DNA of 64,000 nt from Ignelater luminosus (GCA_011009095.1 VTPC01001942.1:1-64000); one strand, 5' to 3'; shown: positions 39,501 to 52,725, counted from the first letter of the stretch. The notes: generated by a model from the letters alone, not told the origin. Program-made: numbers and translations.

Positions 39501-42500
39501 GCCAAAAAAGTCAAATCAGTCAATCCCCAATAAATACAAACTTTCAAGAAATCTGTTGTTTCCATTTTTGTTACTATAGCACTCATTTTCAAAAGTTTTT
39601 TTAATAATGTCCTTTATTATACAGAGTGTCTCTGAGGTGAAGAAATGTGTTGAAAGCAAGCCTAGGTATCTTTATAAGCTTATGTCCTAAAATGCGCACC
39701 ATTTTCGAGGTACAGGGTACCATGCTAAGTTCCACGGCTGGTGTGAGGACATCTGAATAAAGTTTTATTGGAAATTCTATGTGAATATTGTAATTAGTAG
39801 AGACAGGATAATTAGGCAAAATAAATCCTTAAAAAAGGCAAAAGAACAAGGGAAAAAAGGCAATATATAAAAATTTATTTTAAAAAAGGCACATGTAAAG
39901 CATAAAAAGACAAAATAAATTTTGAAATAAACCTCTTTTTAATAAAGAATTATGAACACTTTTTTGGATAAAGGAGGAAGATGAAAATTAACCAATTTAA
40001 AAATTCTTAGTTTATTTACTATTACATATTAAAAATATTATACAGCTAAGCATTTTGTTTATTGTACAACCAACTAGATACAAGTTATTTCTCTAGATTT
40101 TCCTTAGTAAGGTTATTGCGTTTATCTGATAAAATTTGCTTATAATTTGAAAATGACCTTTTGACATCACAGGAAGTAACAGGTACGTATTTCAAAAAAT
40201 CATATTTGTTTTGGTGGCATTCCCACATCTGGCACAGAACTAAGATCTCCCATATGAATCTTAGCAATCTTGTAGAAGTTTTAGTGAAGGATTTTTTAGC
40301 AACACAGCTTTTAATTTTTTATTTATTTTTTTCCCACTGCGCCAGGAGCTTTGGTTGTAAGATCCATTACCTTTTGCAAAATAGTTAAAGATTCTACAAG
40401 AGTCATTCCAGTAGTTTCCAATTTTTTAATTTCTTTGAGTAACCAAGAAAAGTTGCTTCGAATATAAGTTAATCCTCCTAATACCTCACTCTTATTAAAG
40501 GCACATTGTGATTTCAAGTTTGCAGTTGATGTCAATGAGTCAAATGAATTAACTACCTTTTTTATTGCTGCAAAATGGGTAGAATAAAAAACGCATGCCG
40601 AAATCCAGGTTTCCCATCTGGTTATAAAGACTGTCCACGAGAAAATTGGAAAAAATTGAGTAGGCCATTACATAAAAACAATTACGCAGTGGGCGTTGTT
40701 GCAGTTGTTAATGAACCTTCAAAAGTTCAGATTGCACTTTCAACAGTAAATTTAGTACGTCGTCGAATGAACTTGAATGGCACAAAGTTATTTTGCACAA
40801 ATATAATGAAAATCGTAATCGCTCATATTCAAGCATTGCTAAAGAGCTCGGATTGCCAAAAACTATGGTGTATATGGTGATTCAATGGTTCAAAGATTAA
40901 CAGTTTAAAGAAAAGAAATGATCAGAATTTTCAAAAGAATATCTAGTGTGTAATCGATCTGCACTTGGGGTTGGAGAAGCGATTTTTTGGTTAGGCAGTT
41001 GAGCATAAACCAAGATATTTATATTGAAGAATGCCTGAAGAAACGTCTCTTACCATTTATTAAAAAACATGAAACTCGTCCATTGTTTTGGCCAGATTTA
41101 ACCAGTTCCCATTACAGAAAAAGAGCTCTGGAGTGGTTCCAAAAAAATAACATGAATCTGGTGCCCAGAGAAGCAAATTTACCAACTGCCCTGAGCTGCG
41201 GCCCATAGAGAAATATTGGGCTATTATCAAAGCAAAATTAAAGAAAATGAAATGCAATGTGAAAAACGAACATGAATTCAAAAGAAAATGGATTCAGGCA
41301 ACTAACATGATATCCGACGATGTGCGAAATTTTATGACTGGGGTTAACGGAGAAATTCGAAATTTGTTTTGTAACCAAAATAGTTGAATTTGTTTATTTA
41401 TAATAACATGTAACAATCGTTAAAATGCTTTACAAGCAAAATTTTTTCAAAAAATATTCAAAATAAAACCAGTTAATTAATTGAATCGCGTTCCGATTTT
41501 TTCGTGGACAGTCTAATAGGTTCAGGTGGTAGCGAGATCCGTGGTAACTTCTCTCAATATACAGCTATGTGCAAAGGAGCCTTCAAGAAAACCTTTATGG
41601 AAGATATTAATTGATTGGAAACGGCAGATTCTTTACAAATGCATTCACTAACACAATGTAATGAATGAGCTAAGCAAGTGATATGTATTAAATTTGGATA
41701 AAATATTTTAAGTACTCCAGCTGCTGTTATCTTATAAAGTGCAGTATCACTGAATAACAACAAAACTTTCTGGTGTCCCAGTGCTGGGGTACTATATCCT
41801 CATGTTGTCATTAAAAACGTTTACAAAGGTTTGGTGGTTGATTTTTTTTTAGTTGCTTTGACGCCAGCAAATAGGGTGTTTCTGTTTCATTGCTAGTTAA
41901 TGTTTCTGCGATAATATTCACTACACAGGGTGGCTGGAAAATCGTTCACCAGCCTATAACTATTTTATTTTTAAAGATATGAACAAAATGCAAGGTGAAA
42001 GTTATTTGATGTGATAAGAGGCATAATACCATGCATTGAAAGAAAACTCAACGCCTATTGTTTTTGCGTAACATCAACTAACTTTAATTGTTTAAATGGA
42101 ACACCCTGTACATTTCTCAAAATTCTGAATACACATGAAATTCTCTTCTCAACCATATAACATACTTAAAGATTTTCTTGATATCCCCCGATTTATCAAT
42201 TCTGGATTACTTCTTATGGGGCTTTTTAAAAGATCATATTTATGTAACTCCATCAGCAAGTCTAAATGAGTTGAAAACTAAATTTTTCTGCTCTGAGAAT
42301 TACATTATGCCTAGCGTGTTGTAACACTTCTGGTGTAACTAATGCTATAGCCTCAGTATTTTTATTTTTCAACTCATTTAGACTTGCTAATGGAGTTACA
42401 TAAACATAATCTTTTAAAAAACCCTATAAGAAGTAATCCAGAATTGATAAATCGGGGGATCTTGCAGGACAAGTTTTTAAGAAAATTGTTAGATATGTTA

Positions 42501-45500
42501 TATGGTTGAAAAGAGAATTTCAGGTGTATTCAGAATTTTAAGAAATATACAGGGTGTTCCATTTAAACAATTAAAGTTAGTTGATGTTATGCAAAAATAG
42601 TAGGCGTTGAGTTTTCTTTCAATGCATGATATTATGTCTCTTATTACATCAAACAACTTTCACCTTTGCATTTTGTTCATAGCTTTAAAAATTAAATAGT
42701 TATAAGCTGGTGAACGATTTTTCAGCCACCCTGTATAATGGCCTAGCGAATCTGTTGTTTTATTGACACACATCCATATAAAATCTCCAATTTCTTTCCA
42801 AATTTGTTCTATACTCAATTCGTAACACAAGCGTAGATATTTTTTTCTTACTGTTGATTCATCAGGAATTATAAAATTAGTGTACTTTTCTAAAGACTGC
42901 ATTTTTTTAATTTATGCATAGGTATATTTGCTGCAACAAGTGTTTCACATAATTCAAAGGAAAACTCTGACTTTTTAGGTCCCGACGTAGAAGGTATCTT
43001 TTCAAATGAACTTTTTATTAACAATTTTTTTGTAGTTTTTCTTCTTACATTAGCTGCGTGCAACGCTATGGTTAAATGTTGTGTAACGTTGAAATCTTTT
43101 TATTACATTAATCTAAAATCTAGTTGGCTTGTTAGGGCTGAAGTTAAGAGAAAGTAAAAAACACTTACCGTTTTTTCACAGACTTGACAATTTAAAGTTT
43201 CATTATCGGTACTTAAACAAGAACCTATTTTTGCCCATTGACTATAACACACACTTTTAGATTGTCTATTTGGTGGCATTTTACAAATCTAATGCGTAAA
43301 ATAATTTTAACTATTTTTATGCTCAATCACTTGATTGCAGAAAGTCAATGAAAAGAACAGGCTTCTTGTAACCACCAGTTCAAGATATAAAGTAAGAAAG
43401 GTTGAGCAACAACATATTTTTCTTGAAAATTGAAATATCTCTTATTCATAGATAAGCCGGAAACAAATTTAAACCCAAGCCTACGTTAAAGTAAAATTTT
43501 TCCCATTTGGCTCAATTTTCTTACAAAAGTTGCTTTTATGGCTTTTTAAACAGCATTTGCCTCTGTTAGACTTGTCATAGGAAAAATGTATTTTGACAGA
43601 GACGTAACTCAGTTTGTCTAAATATTTCTAGTTAATAAATTTAATAAGCTGAAAAAGAAATTATTGAAATACCCTGAAGAGTTGAAAAGTTTGAGTACTG
43701 TAAGTGATGTTTACCTGTCCTGTCAGGTAGCTTATAATCCGACCTTCTATTGTTCCATAAATTAAGAAGATTGAACCTATTCAAACAATACGCATCATAC
43801 GGCCGGATGTAATTAAAAAAAAGCATTTTATATTATAGGATTTATAAAATTTTCTGATTTATGTTGGAAATCTGACTAAAAGGCACAGAAAAGCAAAAAA
43901 TGCTTTAAAAAGGCAGATATCACCAAAAACCTCTAAAAAGACAAAGACATATTTACATATTTGGAATCTGCATTCGCTGAAAAGGATTTTAATTTTAATG
44001 TGTCTTAAGTTTGGTCAATTACAAAGAAAAGAAACTTGCCTAACTATCTGGTCTCTAGTAATTAGTCATTGGGACATTACTGAAAATACAAAATACTAGA
44101 AAATTAATTCTGACATATCTAAATTTTGCAAAATTCTGCATCACTCGAAAACAACTAGGAAAAGTTGTACAGAACAACTATCTATTTGCACTTTCCATTT
44201 GACTATACAGGATGTTTTACAAGAGTGACACATGTAGCATAATCCTTCTTAAACAGAATGGCTCGGTTTCTATTTTACTTTCACTAACTAATGAAGCTTC
44301 TTTAAAAATTTAAACAAACATAGCTTTATTTGATCTTAACGAGAACAAAAAGGCGTAATTAGACAATGTTTCTAATTTAATGACGGAAGCAAAAAGTGAC
44401 CCAATATGCTGTAGTATTTTATTGGTCCTTATCAATTGTTGATTATAGAAATATAGGGGTTTAACGTACTACTTTCGGCATTATTCATTGTTCATTCATT
44501 ATAGATTGTTAAACGTAATCAAATTTAACAAGTCAATTTGGTGTGATTTATAAGCAATAGACATCTTGTTTTAATGCTTTTAAAACTTTAGAGTAGTAAA
44601 GTTCAATTCTTAATCTTGAAAAACAATGAGGTTTTAATTGCATCACTTTCTTTATTTGTCTCTTGAATGGTAAAAACAAATCTCCACGTAAACCTGATGG
44701 CTTGCAACAGTTTGGTACTATGCTTGAACATATATCTAGAAAATTGAATATTGTTTTTGTTATTTAAATTTCTTGAGAACTTAGATATAAAGTAGTCCCT
44801 GCTCCATAAAATTTGTGTCCTAGGTCAGCATGAAAGAGCGGGAAAACAATTCCTTCTCCTTAAGGCCAATCAAGGACACAGATTTGTTGGATCGCCCTTT
44901 ATATAAAATGAAATCCTTACTTTTTAAATTTTAAAATATTTTAAAAGAAAGGTGCATGAACACAAAGTTAATTGTACTTTATGTTTTTTTATGCAGTTTA
45001 TTATTATTTTTCATTTGTGTAGATATTAAAAATGTGTTCAGGTTTTATACACATTCAAAGTGTTTATACTGTTTGTGTTCGATCAATAGAATATCCATGA
45101 TTATTATCATTGGCGTATATTGTTAAATACGATCTTAATATTAATAATACATATAATAGTTGTCTGTGATCATATATTCATCTTAATTTTTTGTTATTCA
45201 TCCATTCACAGTTTTGGACTGAGCGAAAAAGTCAAAATAAGGTAAATTTTATTTTTTCGAGTGTTTTATAGTGATGTTATTTGCCTTTTTCTTATTAAAG
45301 AGATTGCTTGTTGTTTTATTGTATGTGTTATTTTAAAGGAAAAATTAGTTCAGTCCAATCACTGCTTCAGCTGCATTTTTTAAAGTTATTTCACATGCTT
45401 GTGTTTTTTGTTTTCTAATTTTACATAAGCTTTTTATAAGTTGCTTATAAAAAATTGGTTTTTGATTTTTGAAAGTGTGATTTTAAATTTCTGTGCTTAA

Positions 45501-47338
45501 CATTATTGTTATTACTATGGTTGCATGTTTTATAAATGTCATAATTACTATATTTCTTAGAAAACTTTGTTGACTTAAAAAGCAATGTTGTTTTTTTAAA
45601 GACTATTAATTTTGGACAATTTTTACTGTTTCAGTAAAGTGTATGAGGTGTGATAAAGTATACGATGGTGATGGTGGTGTTTGTTGATATTGTCATAGTT
45701 TTTATACAGGGTAGAACCATCAAAACCTTCATGATTAATCAACGTCTAAAATATTTAAGTTACATATTTTTACAATTTCTTACCACACCTTATATTACCT
45801 GTCTAAATAAAAACCTAATCAAGAGTACTTGAGAAAAATCTACAAAAGTATCCTGCATAATATGCTACATTTACCAAAGTGCTCTTGACCAGTTTTTTAT
45901 TTTTATTTTATTCATTTTTGAAAAATATTTGATTAGAGGTCAAACTACAAGGTTTTCTAATAAAAATAATAAATGATTACTTTTTGTAATATTACAGCAA
46001 AAAAAGTTACAATTTTTCCTAGAGATTATTACTAAATATTACACTAATAAATCTCAATCATTTGTATCTTAATTGTTTTTGCATGCCAATTACATTAATT
46101 ATATTCAGAAAGCATAGTGTTTGTTAAAATCTAAAATAGTTTTTAAAAAATTGGTTTACAAAATTTTAGAAACTTATTTTCTAGGGAGTGTAGGTTTAGA
46201 ATTTCACAGTCAATACAATCAACGGGCAAGTTGCAATTTGGAGGTAAATCGTATGATTTTACATCAGATGATCTTCAAGACTTAGGTGAAATAGGCAGAG
46301 GTGGATTTGGTACTGTAAATAAAATGATACACAGAAAATCAGGAACTACTATGGCTGTTAAGAGGATCCGATCAACTGTCGATGAAAAGGAACAAAAACA
46401 GTTGCTTATGGACCTTGAAGTTGTTATGAAAAGCAATGAATGTCCATATATTGTACAATTTTATGGAGCTCTCTTCAAAGAGGTAAGATTCTTTTTAACA
46501 CCTTTATGGTAGTTTATTATTAATTGTTTGTTTGTCAGGGTGATTGCTGGATTTGTATGGAATTAATGGATACATCTTTAGATAAATTTTATAAATTTAT
46601 TTATGAAAGACTAAAGAACCGAATTCCAGAAACTATATTAGGTAAAATAACAGTAGCGACAGTAAAAGCTTTAAATTATTTAAAAGAAGAATTGAAAATT
46701 ATCCATCGTGATGTAAAGCCTAGTAATATATTACTAGATAGAAAAGGTAATATTAAATTGTGTGACTTTGGAATATCTGGACAATTGGTAGATTCAATTG
46801 CAAGGACTAGAGATGCTGGATGTCGTCCTTATATGGCAGTAAGTATTTGTTCAATACTTTGATATTTTTATACATTAAAAATTGTTTAGCCGGAGAGGAT
46901 AGATCCCCAAAGAGCAAGAGGTTATGATGTTCGAAGTGATGTATGGTCATTAGGGATTACATTGATGGAAGTGGCAACCGGACATTTTCCTTACCCTAGG
47001 TGGTCGAGCGTGTTTGAACAGTTACATCAAGTTGTTAATGGTGATCCTCCCCGCCTTTCTACCAATCATAATGCTAACGTGTTTACAGCTGAATTTGTAA
47101 ATTTTGTAAATACTTGGTAAAGCTGATGCATATAATTTTTGGTTATAGGTTTACTAACTGGTTTTTTTTTAGTTTAATAAAAGAAGAATTGAGCCGACCC
47201 AAATACAATAAGTTGTTACAAGATCCATTTATAATCAATGATGAAAAAGAAGAAGTAGATGTTGCAGCATACGTATCTGAAATAATGGATGAAATGGCAA
47301 ACAATGGTATTAGTGCTTTTACTACCAATCAACCATAG
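36160..47338 (+). CDS. Mkk4: Dual-specificity MAP kinase kinase 4 (JNK/p38 pathway)
   Basis: Cytoplasmic kinase that phosphorylates the Thr-x-Tyr loop of JNK (and p38 in vertebrates). Exons are 36160-36193, 36374-36563, 45212-45241, 46185-46482, 46539-46838, 46890-47116 and 47173-47338. All have GT/AG borders and matching phases; the total is 414 residues (human 399). Residues 54-63 ([10 protein letters not shown]) look like a basic-hydrophobic MAPK docking site. The kinase domain has the glycine loop GRGGFGTV (122-129), Lys144 in MAVKR, HRD 240-242, DFG 260-262 and activation-loop Ser270/Thr274 in [18 protein letters not shown], which sets it in the MKK4 class. The C-terminus carries the DVD-type docking region ([15 protein letters not shown]). 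Intron 2 is 8.6 kb and transposon-filled; later introns are 51-56 nt. Confidence 0.95.
36806..36920. repeat. 115-bp inverted-repeat element, dispersed family
   Basis: The ends GCTTGTGTCCACGAGC and GCTTGTGTTCATGAGC (right end, reverse complement) form terminal inverted repeats around a short GC-richer core. A related sequence is present at 61315-61463, sharing the CACGAG...CTGAYAGTG and ACTCGTGGGC parts. It is a small non-autonomous element of unknown superfamily. Confidence 0.55.
38560..38856. repeat. Solo arm of a CAGTGTGTCC palindromic mariner derivative
   Basis: This block is closely similar to the right arm of the element at 52726-53637, for example CAACTTTCATCCCATTTAA, GATCCCCATGCTGTGCATCC and the terminal CACACTG before TA. 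No matching left arm was found upstream, so it is a truncated or half element. Confidence 0.7.
40629..41513 (+). mobile_element. Tc1-like element, 885 bp, internally shortened
   Basis: Terminal inverted repeats GACTGTCCACGA at both ends match, with further similarity for about ten bases. TA follows the right end. Inside, plus-strand fragments of a Tc1-type transposase are readable: [34 protein letters not shown] and, after a shift, [17 protein letters not shown]. The WPDLTSSH aspartate and the PIEKYWA glutamate are the second and third catalytic positions. The element is shorter than a full Tc1 (about 1.3 kb) and has stops. Confidence 0.85.
41924..42735. mobile_element. Palindromic mariner derivative, TACAGGGTGGCTG ends, 812 bp
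   Basis: The left end is CACAGGGTGGCTG and the right end its inverted partner, flanked by TA (41922-41923 and 42736-42737). The two arms, about 360 bp each, are near-identical inverted copies, leaving a centre of about 85 bp (about 42286-42369). Each arm has an inner CCCTGTA block and a transposase 3' fragment: [16 protein letters not shown] on the plus strand in the left arm, and [11 protein letters not shown] followed by a stop on the minus strand in the right. The minus-strand frame continues through the centre ([15 protein letters not shown]). It interrupts the hAT transposase. Confidence 0.9.
45212..45241 (+). CDS. Mkk4: Mkk4 30-nt microexon
   Basis: The acceptor TTCACAG lies before 45212 and the donor GTAAAT after 45241. 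The exon is 30 nt, in phase 2 at both ends, adding about ten residues ([10 protein letters not shown]) before the kinase domain. Exon 2 can also splice straight to exon 4 in frame, so the exon may be an optional cassette. Support is splice sites, phase and position only. Confidence 0.65.
46185..47338 (+). CDS. Mkk4: Mkk4 exons 4-7: kinase domain
   Basis: Exons 46185-46482, 46539-46838, 46890-47116 and 47173-47338 with introns of 56, 51 and 56 nt encode the complete catalytic domain and tail. Splicing restores [22 protein letters not shown] and NTCLIKEEL, all continuous in the family. The acceptor at 46183-46184 follows a pyrimidine tract and gives [19 protein letters not shown]. Confidence 0.95.
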
Positions 47339-50300
47339 TTGGTAGAGCATTCCTTCATTTTATTTTTATCTTGAATTGTCGATTTCATGGAACTGTTAAT
47401 TGTAGGGAAATTAAATATAATTATTGTAGGATTATATGACAATATTGACTGTCATTTGTTTAATATTAGAGAAAAGATTTTAGGATGATAGTTGCTTTTA
47501 GCAGATATTTGTGATTTCAACCATTTGTTTGTAGAAAAATGACTGCCTAGAATGTAAATTAGTAATGTTTGGATATAAGTAAGTAAATTTTATTGCCATT
47601 ATTACTAATTAACCTGTGGAAAAATGGATTATGTTTTAATCTCTTATTTATTTATTTATTTTTAAAATCACTATTTTTAGATGAAATTCATAAATATAAC
47701 TTATTTTGAGCTAACAATTTCCAACAACACAAAAAAGATTTAATACATTCCTATTTGATTATAATATAATTAATGATTAATTAACATAAAGAAAGAATTT
47801 GAAATTAGATTATTAAAAAAAGAACTAATTTTGGAAGTCCGCTAATCTAATGTAAAAAATTCTACAATTAGATTGCATTAAATATAAAAGAAAATTAAAA
47901 ACTTAAAATAGTAGTTTATGTAACAAGGATACAAAATGGTTTTAGTGGACAAATCCAATGTTAAGCCTCGCCCGTAATATTGAATGGGTCCACTAAAACT
48001 TAATTTGTGAGTTACACACAATATTTTTTAGTAAAAGCTCTTGAAATTAGCATTGATGTAATTAAAAGGAATTATTTTTAATCAAGAAATTTTTAAAGTA
48101 CAACCTTATAGTAGACATTATTGTGATGATGTAACTATGGAAACTAGTTTGTTTACGAAAACAAAACAAATTAATAAAGGTTAAGAATATATGTTTGTGA
48201 ACAAGAATAATCCGCTAAAGTGTTGCTATGGGACTTTTAAGACCTAGGCCACTAAAACACCATTTTGCGGATTGTTTACAGTCTCCAAAGTAATGGTTTT
48301 GAAGAGCATGTGCTAAAAAATATATAATAGAACTTTTCTTATTCGTGTTTTCTTCTACTATAAAATAAATAAGAAGCATGGTGCACATTAACATTGGTAC
48401 CTAGTTTTTTAAAAAAAATTTTATGTAAATTAAATTTTGTTTCTAACTTTCTTACATGTTTCATCTTCCAAGATTATGAATTTTATAACCTTATTCTTAT
48501 ATTATATCAAGCCCTCAGGGTATATACCATAAAACTTATAGGGGGACTGGTAATTGCATGCACATTTCTTCTTTGGCAATAAATTTCTATTTAAACACTT
48601 AAGAATTTACTTGATTCAAGTTTGTCCCCATTAAATGAGAACATTGATGAGACTGAGCATATAATTTATTTTTATAGATTTACTGCTCGTAAATCTTGCA
48701 ATGCCATATCATTGGAATCACCATCAATTCAATGTCTAAATATAATGTCCCATTAAGAAAGTTAATTTCTTTGTTGGACACCCTGTATCTGTCTAAAAAC
48801 TTCTTTTTTTACCTAAACCATTGACTAGTGTGAAATGTATGAACAGTGCCTCACTTGCTTAACTGGAAGTAATTGAAGCTAGTAGGGATTTTTATTGTGC
48901 CAATCATTTTTTTGACGAGTACTATGATTTTGCTTCCTTATATGAGAAGAGGGCATGTTTTTGAAATTTTCCCAGTTTGAAAAATTATTACTTACCAGGG
49001 TTCAATATATAATTCTTGTGTTAGGACAAGAACATGCAAACTTCTATTCCACTTAGGACAACAAAATGATTTTAAAATATGCAAATACTGTGCTGCATAA
49101 TTAAGAAATTTTCAATACTTTCCTATTACTTAACATTGATTTGCTTTAGTTTTCTTACTAGAAATCAGTCTACCCTATAGGTTGTTTACGCGCACTCTGT
49201 ATAGATATTGCACATAACGTTACATTGGTGATAATACACAACAACAAAAATCAGTTTCAATTGTTGTTTAGTCTTTCTATTAGCCTTCTAAAAATCCCTC
49301 CCTGTTCCTATTTCAAAGCATCTCTATGAATTTGCTCAGTAATGTGTTCACAGAAAAAATCAACTGATACATTAAAATTAGAGTGCACATTGTTATTTCG
49401 CATTAACTTAACAGTTCTATAAACCGACAATAAAACAAGATAATTCGTATAAAAGGATTAATCAATATTTAGAATTAGACAATTGTTTTTCCTTTTGAGT
49501 CGTGCATCTCAGGTGATGTAGAAACCAATAAAATATTATTGTTAACAGTTGTAAAACGTAGGATTATTGTTAAAAGCGACATTGTTTCATGTATACATAA
49601 CTATTAAGGTCTATTAGTAGATAGTCTGGTATTATGTACTAGAGATTTTATTTTGTTTTTTCAAGTTTTAATTAATATTTATTTACTTTTAAAATGTGAC
49701 TTGTAATTCTGTTTTATTTTACTCTTTTATTTTTGTTTATCAAGTGCAATTTACTTATGCTGTGAATTATTTTATTTAAATTTTGGAAATTGTTTTAGAT
49801 ATTGGTTTCTTAAAAAAATTGAAAAAATAATATAAATGTACAAAATTTTTAAAGAAATAACGACATGTAAAAAGAGAAAAATATTAAACACCTAGCTTAT
49901 GATGTAAGTAATTTTAATTAAGTGTAAAAGTCCATTGTAAATAATAGATAGGAACAGAATACAATCAGACAGGTTTTGTTAACATGGCTTGTCATGTCCA
50001 GATTATAGAAAACTTTCTATAATTCATATTAAAGTTGATATGTTCAAATTGTTATTCTTTTGTTTCTTAACATTCTAAGAGCTGCTTTTATTATAAACTA
50101 TCAATTAATAATTCAATTCTAATAGAGATCTGTGAGGTTTTAAAAAATAATTCTTTCCTTTGTGATTAATTTATTGTGATCTTTCTAACACTGGCATCTA
50201 TTATATTTTAATTTTGAAATGTTTCAAACCATTTTAATTTGTAATCTTTCAGTAGTTTAACATAATAGAAACTTTGATTTGAAATAATAAAAAAACTTGA

Positions 50301-52087
50301 CACCAACGTTTTTGTAATTATAATTATTCACGTTATTAGAGTTAAGTAACAAAAAAAAAAGTAAACAGTTGCCTGTTATTTTAAAAACATGATGGGATAT
50401 GAGTGCGTTTTGTATATAAATTAGGTATTCATTGTTAATTTCTTTTTTTGACTGTGTCATAGTGTCTTATTTATCGTTTAATTTTAATAAAAGTAAATTT
50501 TATAAAACAAATTACTATTATTGATTTTGTGTCTATATAAATAAAACATTATGACAATTATGAATATTAGAATTGCATTGTTCAGAGTGAAATGTACAAT
50601 AAATTATCCATATATTTACATGCTCATTTATTTTTGAGAAAAGAGTTATACACATACTATTGTCTATATTATACTTTCATTTTTAGTAGCTGCCACATCT
50701 TGCTTTGCAATAAGTGATCAAAAATAAATTTATTTTGCATAGTCTATGAAAGAGAATTATTGATTATTTGTCTGTCGGTTATCTCTGTCCTCAAACATCT
50801 AAGTTGTCCTGAGTGATGCAGAGGTTTGGTAAGACATGCCTTCTTTTTAGATAAGAAAGTAAAATCATAGGCCCTGTGTCAATGCAATGTTTTGGGATGC
50901 TAAAAATCTGTATTGAAGATTGGAATACCTTCAGCTAGGCGAAACTAGTGTAAGGTGCAGGGAATTTCCATTGTTCCTAGATTTCGCTAGTCTGATGACC
51001 AAGGAGCAGCAACGATTAGTTGATATGCGACTTTACTAAGGTACCCATGCATGTAAGGTGAAACAGGTAAAGGATGTGTAGAACCGTTGAGTCACTGATA
51101 AACAAATTGTTTTGCATCAACAATGTCCCTATGCTATGAAAATTGCATGTGTATGATTGTCCAGCCAAGTAGTATTGATAAGCACAATGTGTTGATATGC
51201 ACTTGCAGTTAAGTATATGGGCAATTTTATTGTGCCATCAACTATTTGATACCATTCCTTGTTAATGACCATAGCTGTCAATGCCTTTAAACATAAACAA
51301 TCCTTAACAGTATTTAGCAAAGAAATATGTTTTAGATTTCATAGGCTATGCAGATTGAATTTACTTTTGACGACTCATTATTTAATACATTACATTGGAA
51401 CACAAGGGAAGTCAACTAAGTATATTAGATAGTTACACAGTTCTTTATTTTTGGCACTTATCAAATAAACTATTCTTCATGAAAATGAAGATATGCCTTG
51501 AGATCAGACTAACAACCAACAACACATTTTTTTCTGAAAAATCCTTAAGGAACTATGACTTTGTTTTCTTAGGATTATTTCATACGTACGTTTAAGAAGC
51601 ACAGAAGGCTGCATTGACCAATTTAGATGAGTTTCAAATCAATAGTATTGCAAGTAGGTTTTCCATGTAATTTTCCATTTGTAATTCTAAAATATAATAA
51701 ACAAATCATGTGTGGAGAACATCAGGAAGGAGATATATGAATGATATGAATCAGAGGAGGAAACACAATCCAACAAATTTTACTAAAGAAATATAAAAGA
51801 GAAATCGCTCAGAAAGCAAATTCCCCAAAATCTCAACTCTCTCAAGTAAGGAAGATACAAAAAAGAAAAATAGGAAGCAAATTAAAGTGTGGGTACAAAG
51901 AATAATGAGTCCATTAGAAACAGAAAAGCTCTTCCACGATAAAGTAAATATAGGGAGGGCAGGGACATAAAAAGAACAATAGCAACTACAGAAATAATTA
52001 GAAAGAACAAAAGAACATTTTGAATTAGCACTCCACAGAAGGTGGTCACCAAAAATCCTTCCAAGAAAGAGGAAAAGAAAAAAAACT
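47339..52087. other. Intergenic region downstream of Mkk4
   Basis: AT-rich sequence without a convincing gene. It should hold the Mkk4 3' untranslated region at its left. A small hairpin with TTTTAGTGGAC arms lies at about 47939-47999, and a mariner-like end (TTGGACACCCTGTAT) at about 48774-48788. A short minus-strand open frame at 51129-51320 resembles nothing I know. Confidence 0.5.
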
Positions 52088-52620
52088 TAAATAATAAGAC
52101 AAGTAATAATAATAATAATAATAATACAGAAATTTGTAAGAGTGGTACTTTCAATGTAAGAATGCTAAAACCAAACGAAAAACTTATAGTATTAGAACAT
52201 ACACTGGAAAAGATAAAATGTGATGTGTTGGGTATGGTAGAAGTATGGAGAAGGCGAAAGCATCATAGAAAGAAGGTCACAACATATTCTATTACAGTGG
52301 CAAAGTAGAGGGAAGATATGGAGTAGGATTTTATATAAACAGATGACTCGATTGATTATATAAAAGAAATCAAAGGATACTCTGATAGAATAGCAAGCCT
52401 GATTTTGGAAAGAATACAAGTTAACAGTTGTGCAAGTGTATGCTCTAAAAGAAGTATGATCTGAAGAAGGGATTATAATAATTCTTTATGACACATCAGA
52501 TGAAATCATGAACACTATTAAGAAAGAAACAAAGGTAATAGTAGTTTAAAGAAAGAAGTGGGTTTTGGGGAGTGGGCGAACATAAACGAAAAACCTCTGT
52601 ATATTATAACAAATACAAGA
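52088..52620 (+). pseudogene. Fragment of a LINE (RTE-like) endonuclease domain
   Basis: After a short AAT repeat (52101-52125) the plus strand encodes FNVRMLKPNEKLIVLEH, LEKIKCDVLGMVEVWRR and, after shifts, EIKGYSDRIASLILERIQ. This is the start of an endonuclease/exonuclease/phosphatase domain as in RTE/BovB-type non-LTR retrotransposons. Several stops and shifts are present, and reverse transcriptase is absent. It is a dead fragment, cut short before the palindromic element at 52726. Confidence 0.7.
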
Positions 52621-52725
52621 TAATAACAGTTTTCTAAATCAACACACTGGTGTCTATTATTCTATAGGAAGGATGAGTACCAGGGTCAAATTGGCTTGAG
52701 TATAACAGCAAAACACGTTCGTATA

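Larger units (their letters stand above)
40085..43279 (-). pseudogene. hAT transposase, broken and interrupted
   Basis: From the ATG at 43279 the order is as follows. A zinc-finger-like start ([22 protein letters not shown]) precedes a possible intron. Next are [38 protein letters not shown] and [20 protein letters not shown]. After the palindrome come VNIIAETLT and [19 protein letters not shown]. After the Tc1-like insert come [17 protein letters not shown] and the C-terminal dimerisation block [19 protein letters not shown]. This is the normal hAT order. Stops and shifts occur besides the two insertions. Confidence 0.85.
39815..43950 (-). mobile_element. hAT transposon, split by two later insertions
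   Basis: The span is set by hAT transposase fragments on the minus strand (40085-43279) and by clusters of AAAAAGGCA motifs at about 39830-39930 and 43878-43950. Exact ends and target duplication were not found, so the limits are approximate. A Tc1-like element (40629-41513) and a palindromic mariner derivative (41924-42735) interrupt the transposase reading, showing that both arrived later. Confidence 0.7.
36564..45211. other. Mkk4 intron 2, 8.6 kb of nested transposons
   Basis: Contains a small inverted-repeat element (36806-36920), a mariner-type end with GC-rich patches from 37959 and a solo arm of the CAGTGTGTCC family (about 38560-38856). The hAT nest occupies about 39.8-43.95 kb. The stretch 43950-45211 is AT-rich with a single mariner-like end near 44207. 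No host gene was recognised. Confidence 0.6.

Noticed and set aside
51129..51320. 63-residue minus-strand open frame
   Set aside because: No family match, splice signals or start context.
51882..52154. Hydrophobic Leu-rich minus-strand frame
   Set aside because: It is the antisense of the AAT microsatellite and the LINE endonuclease fragment.
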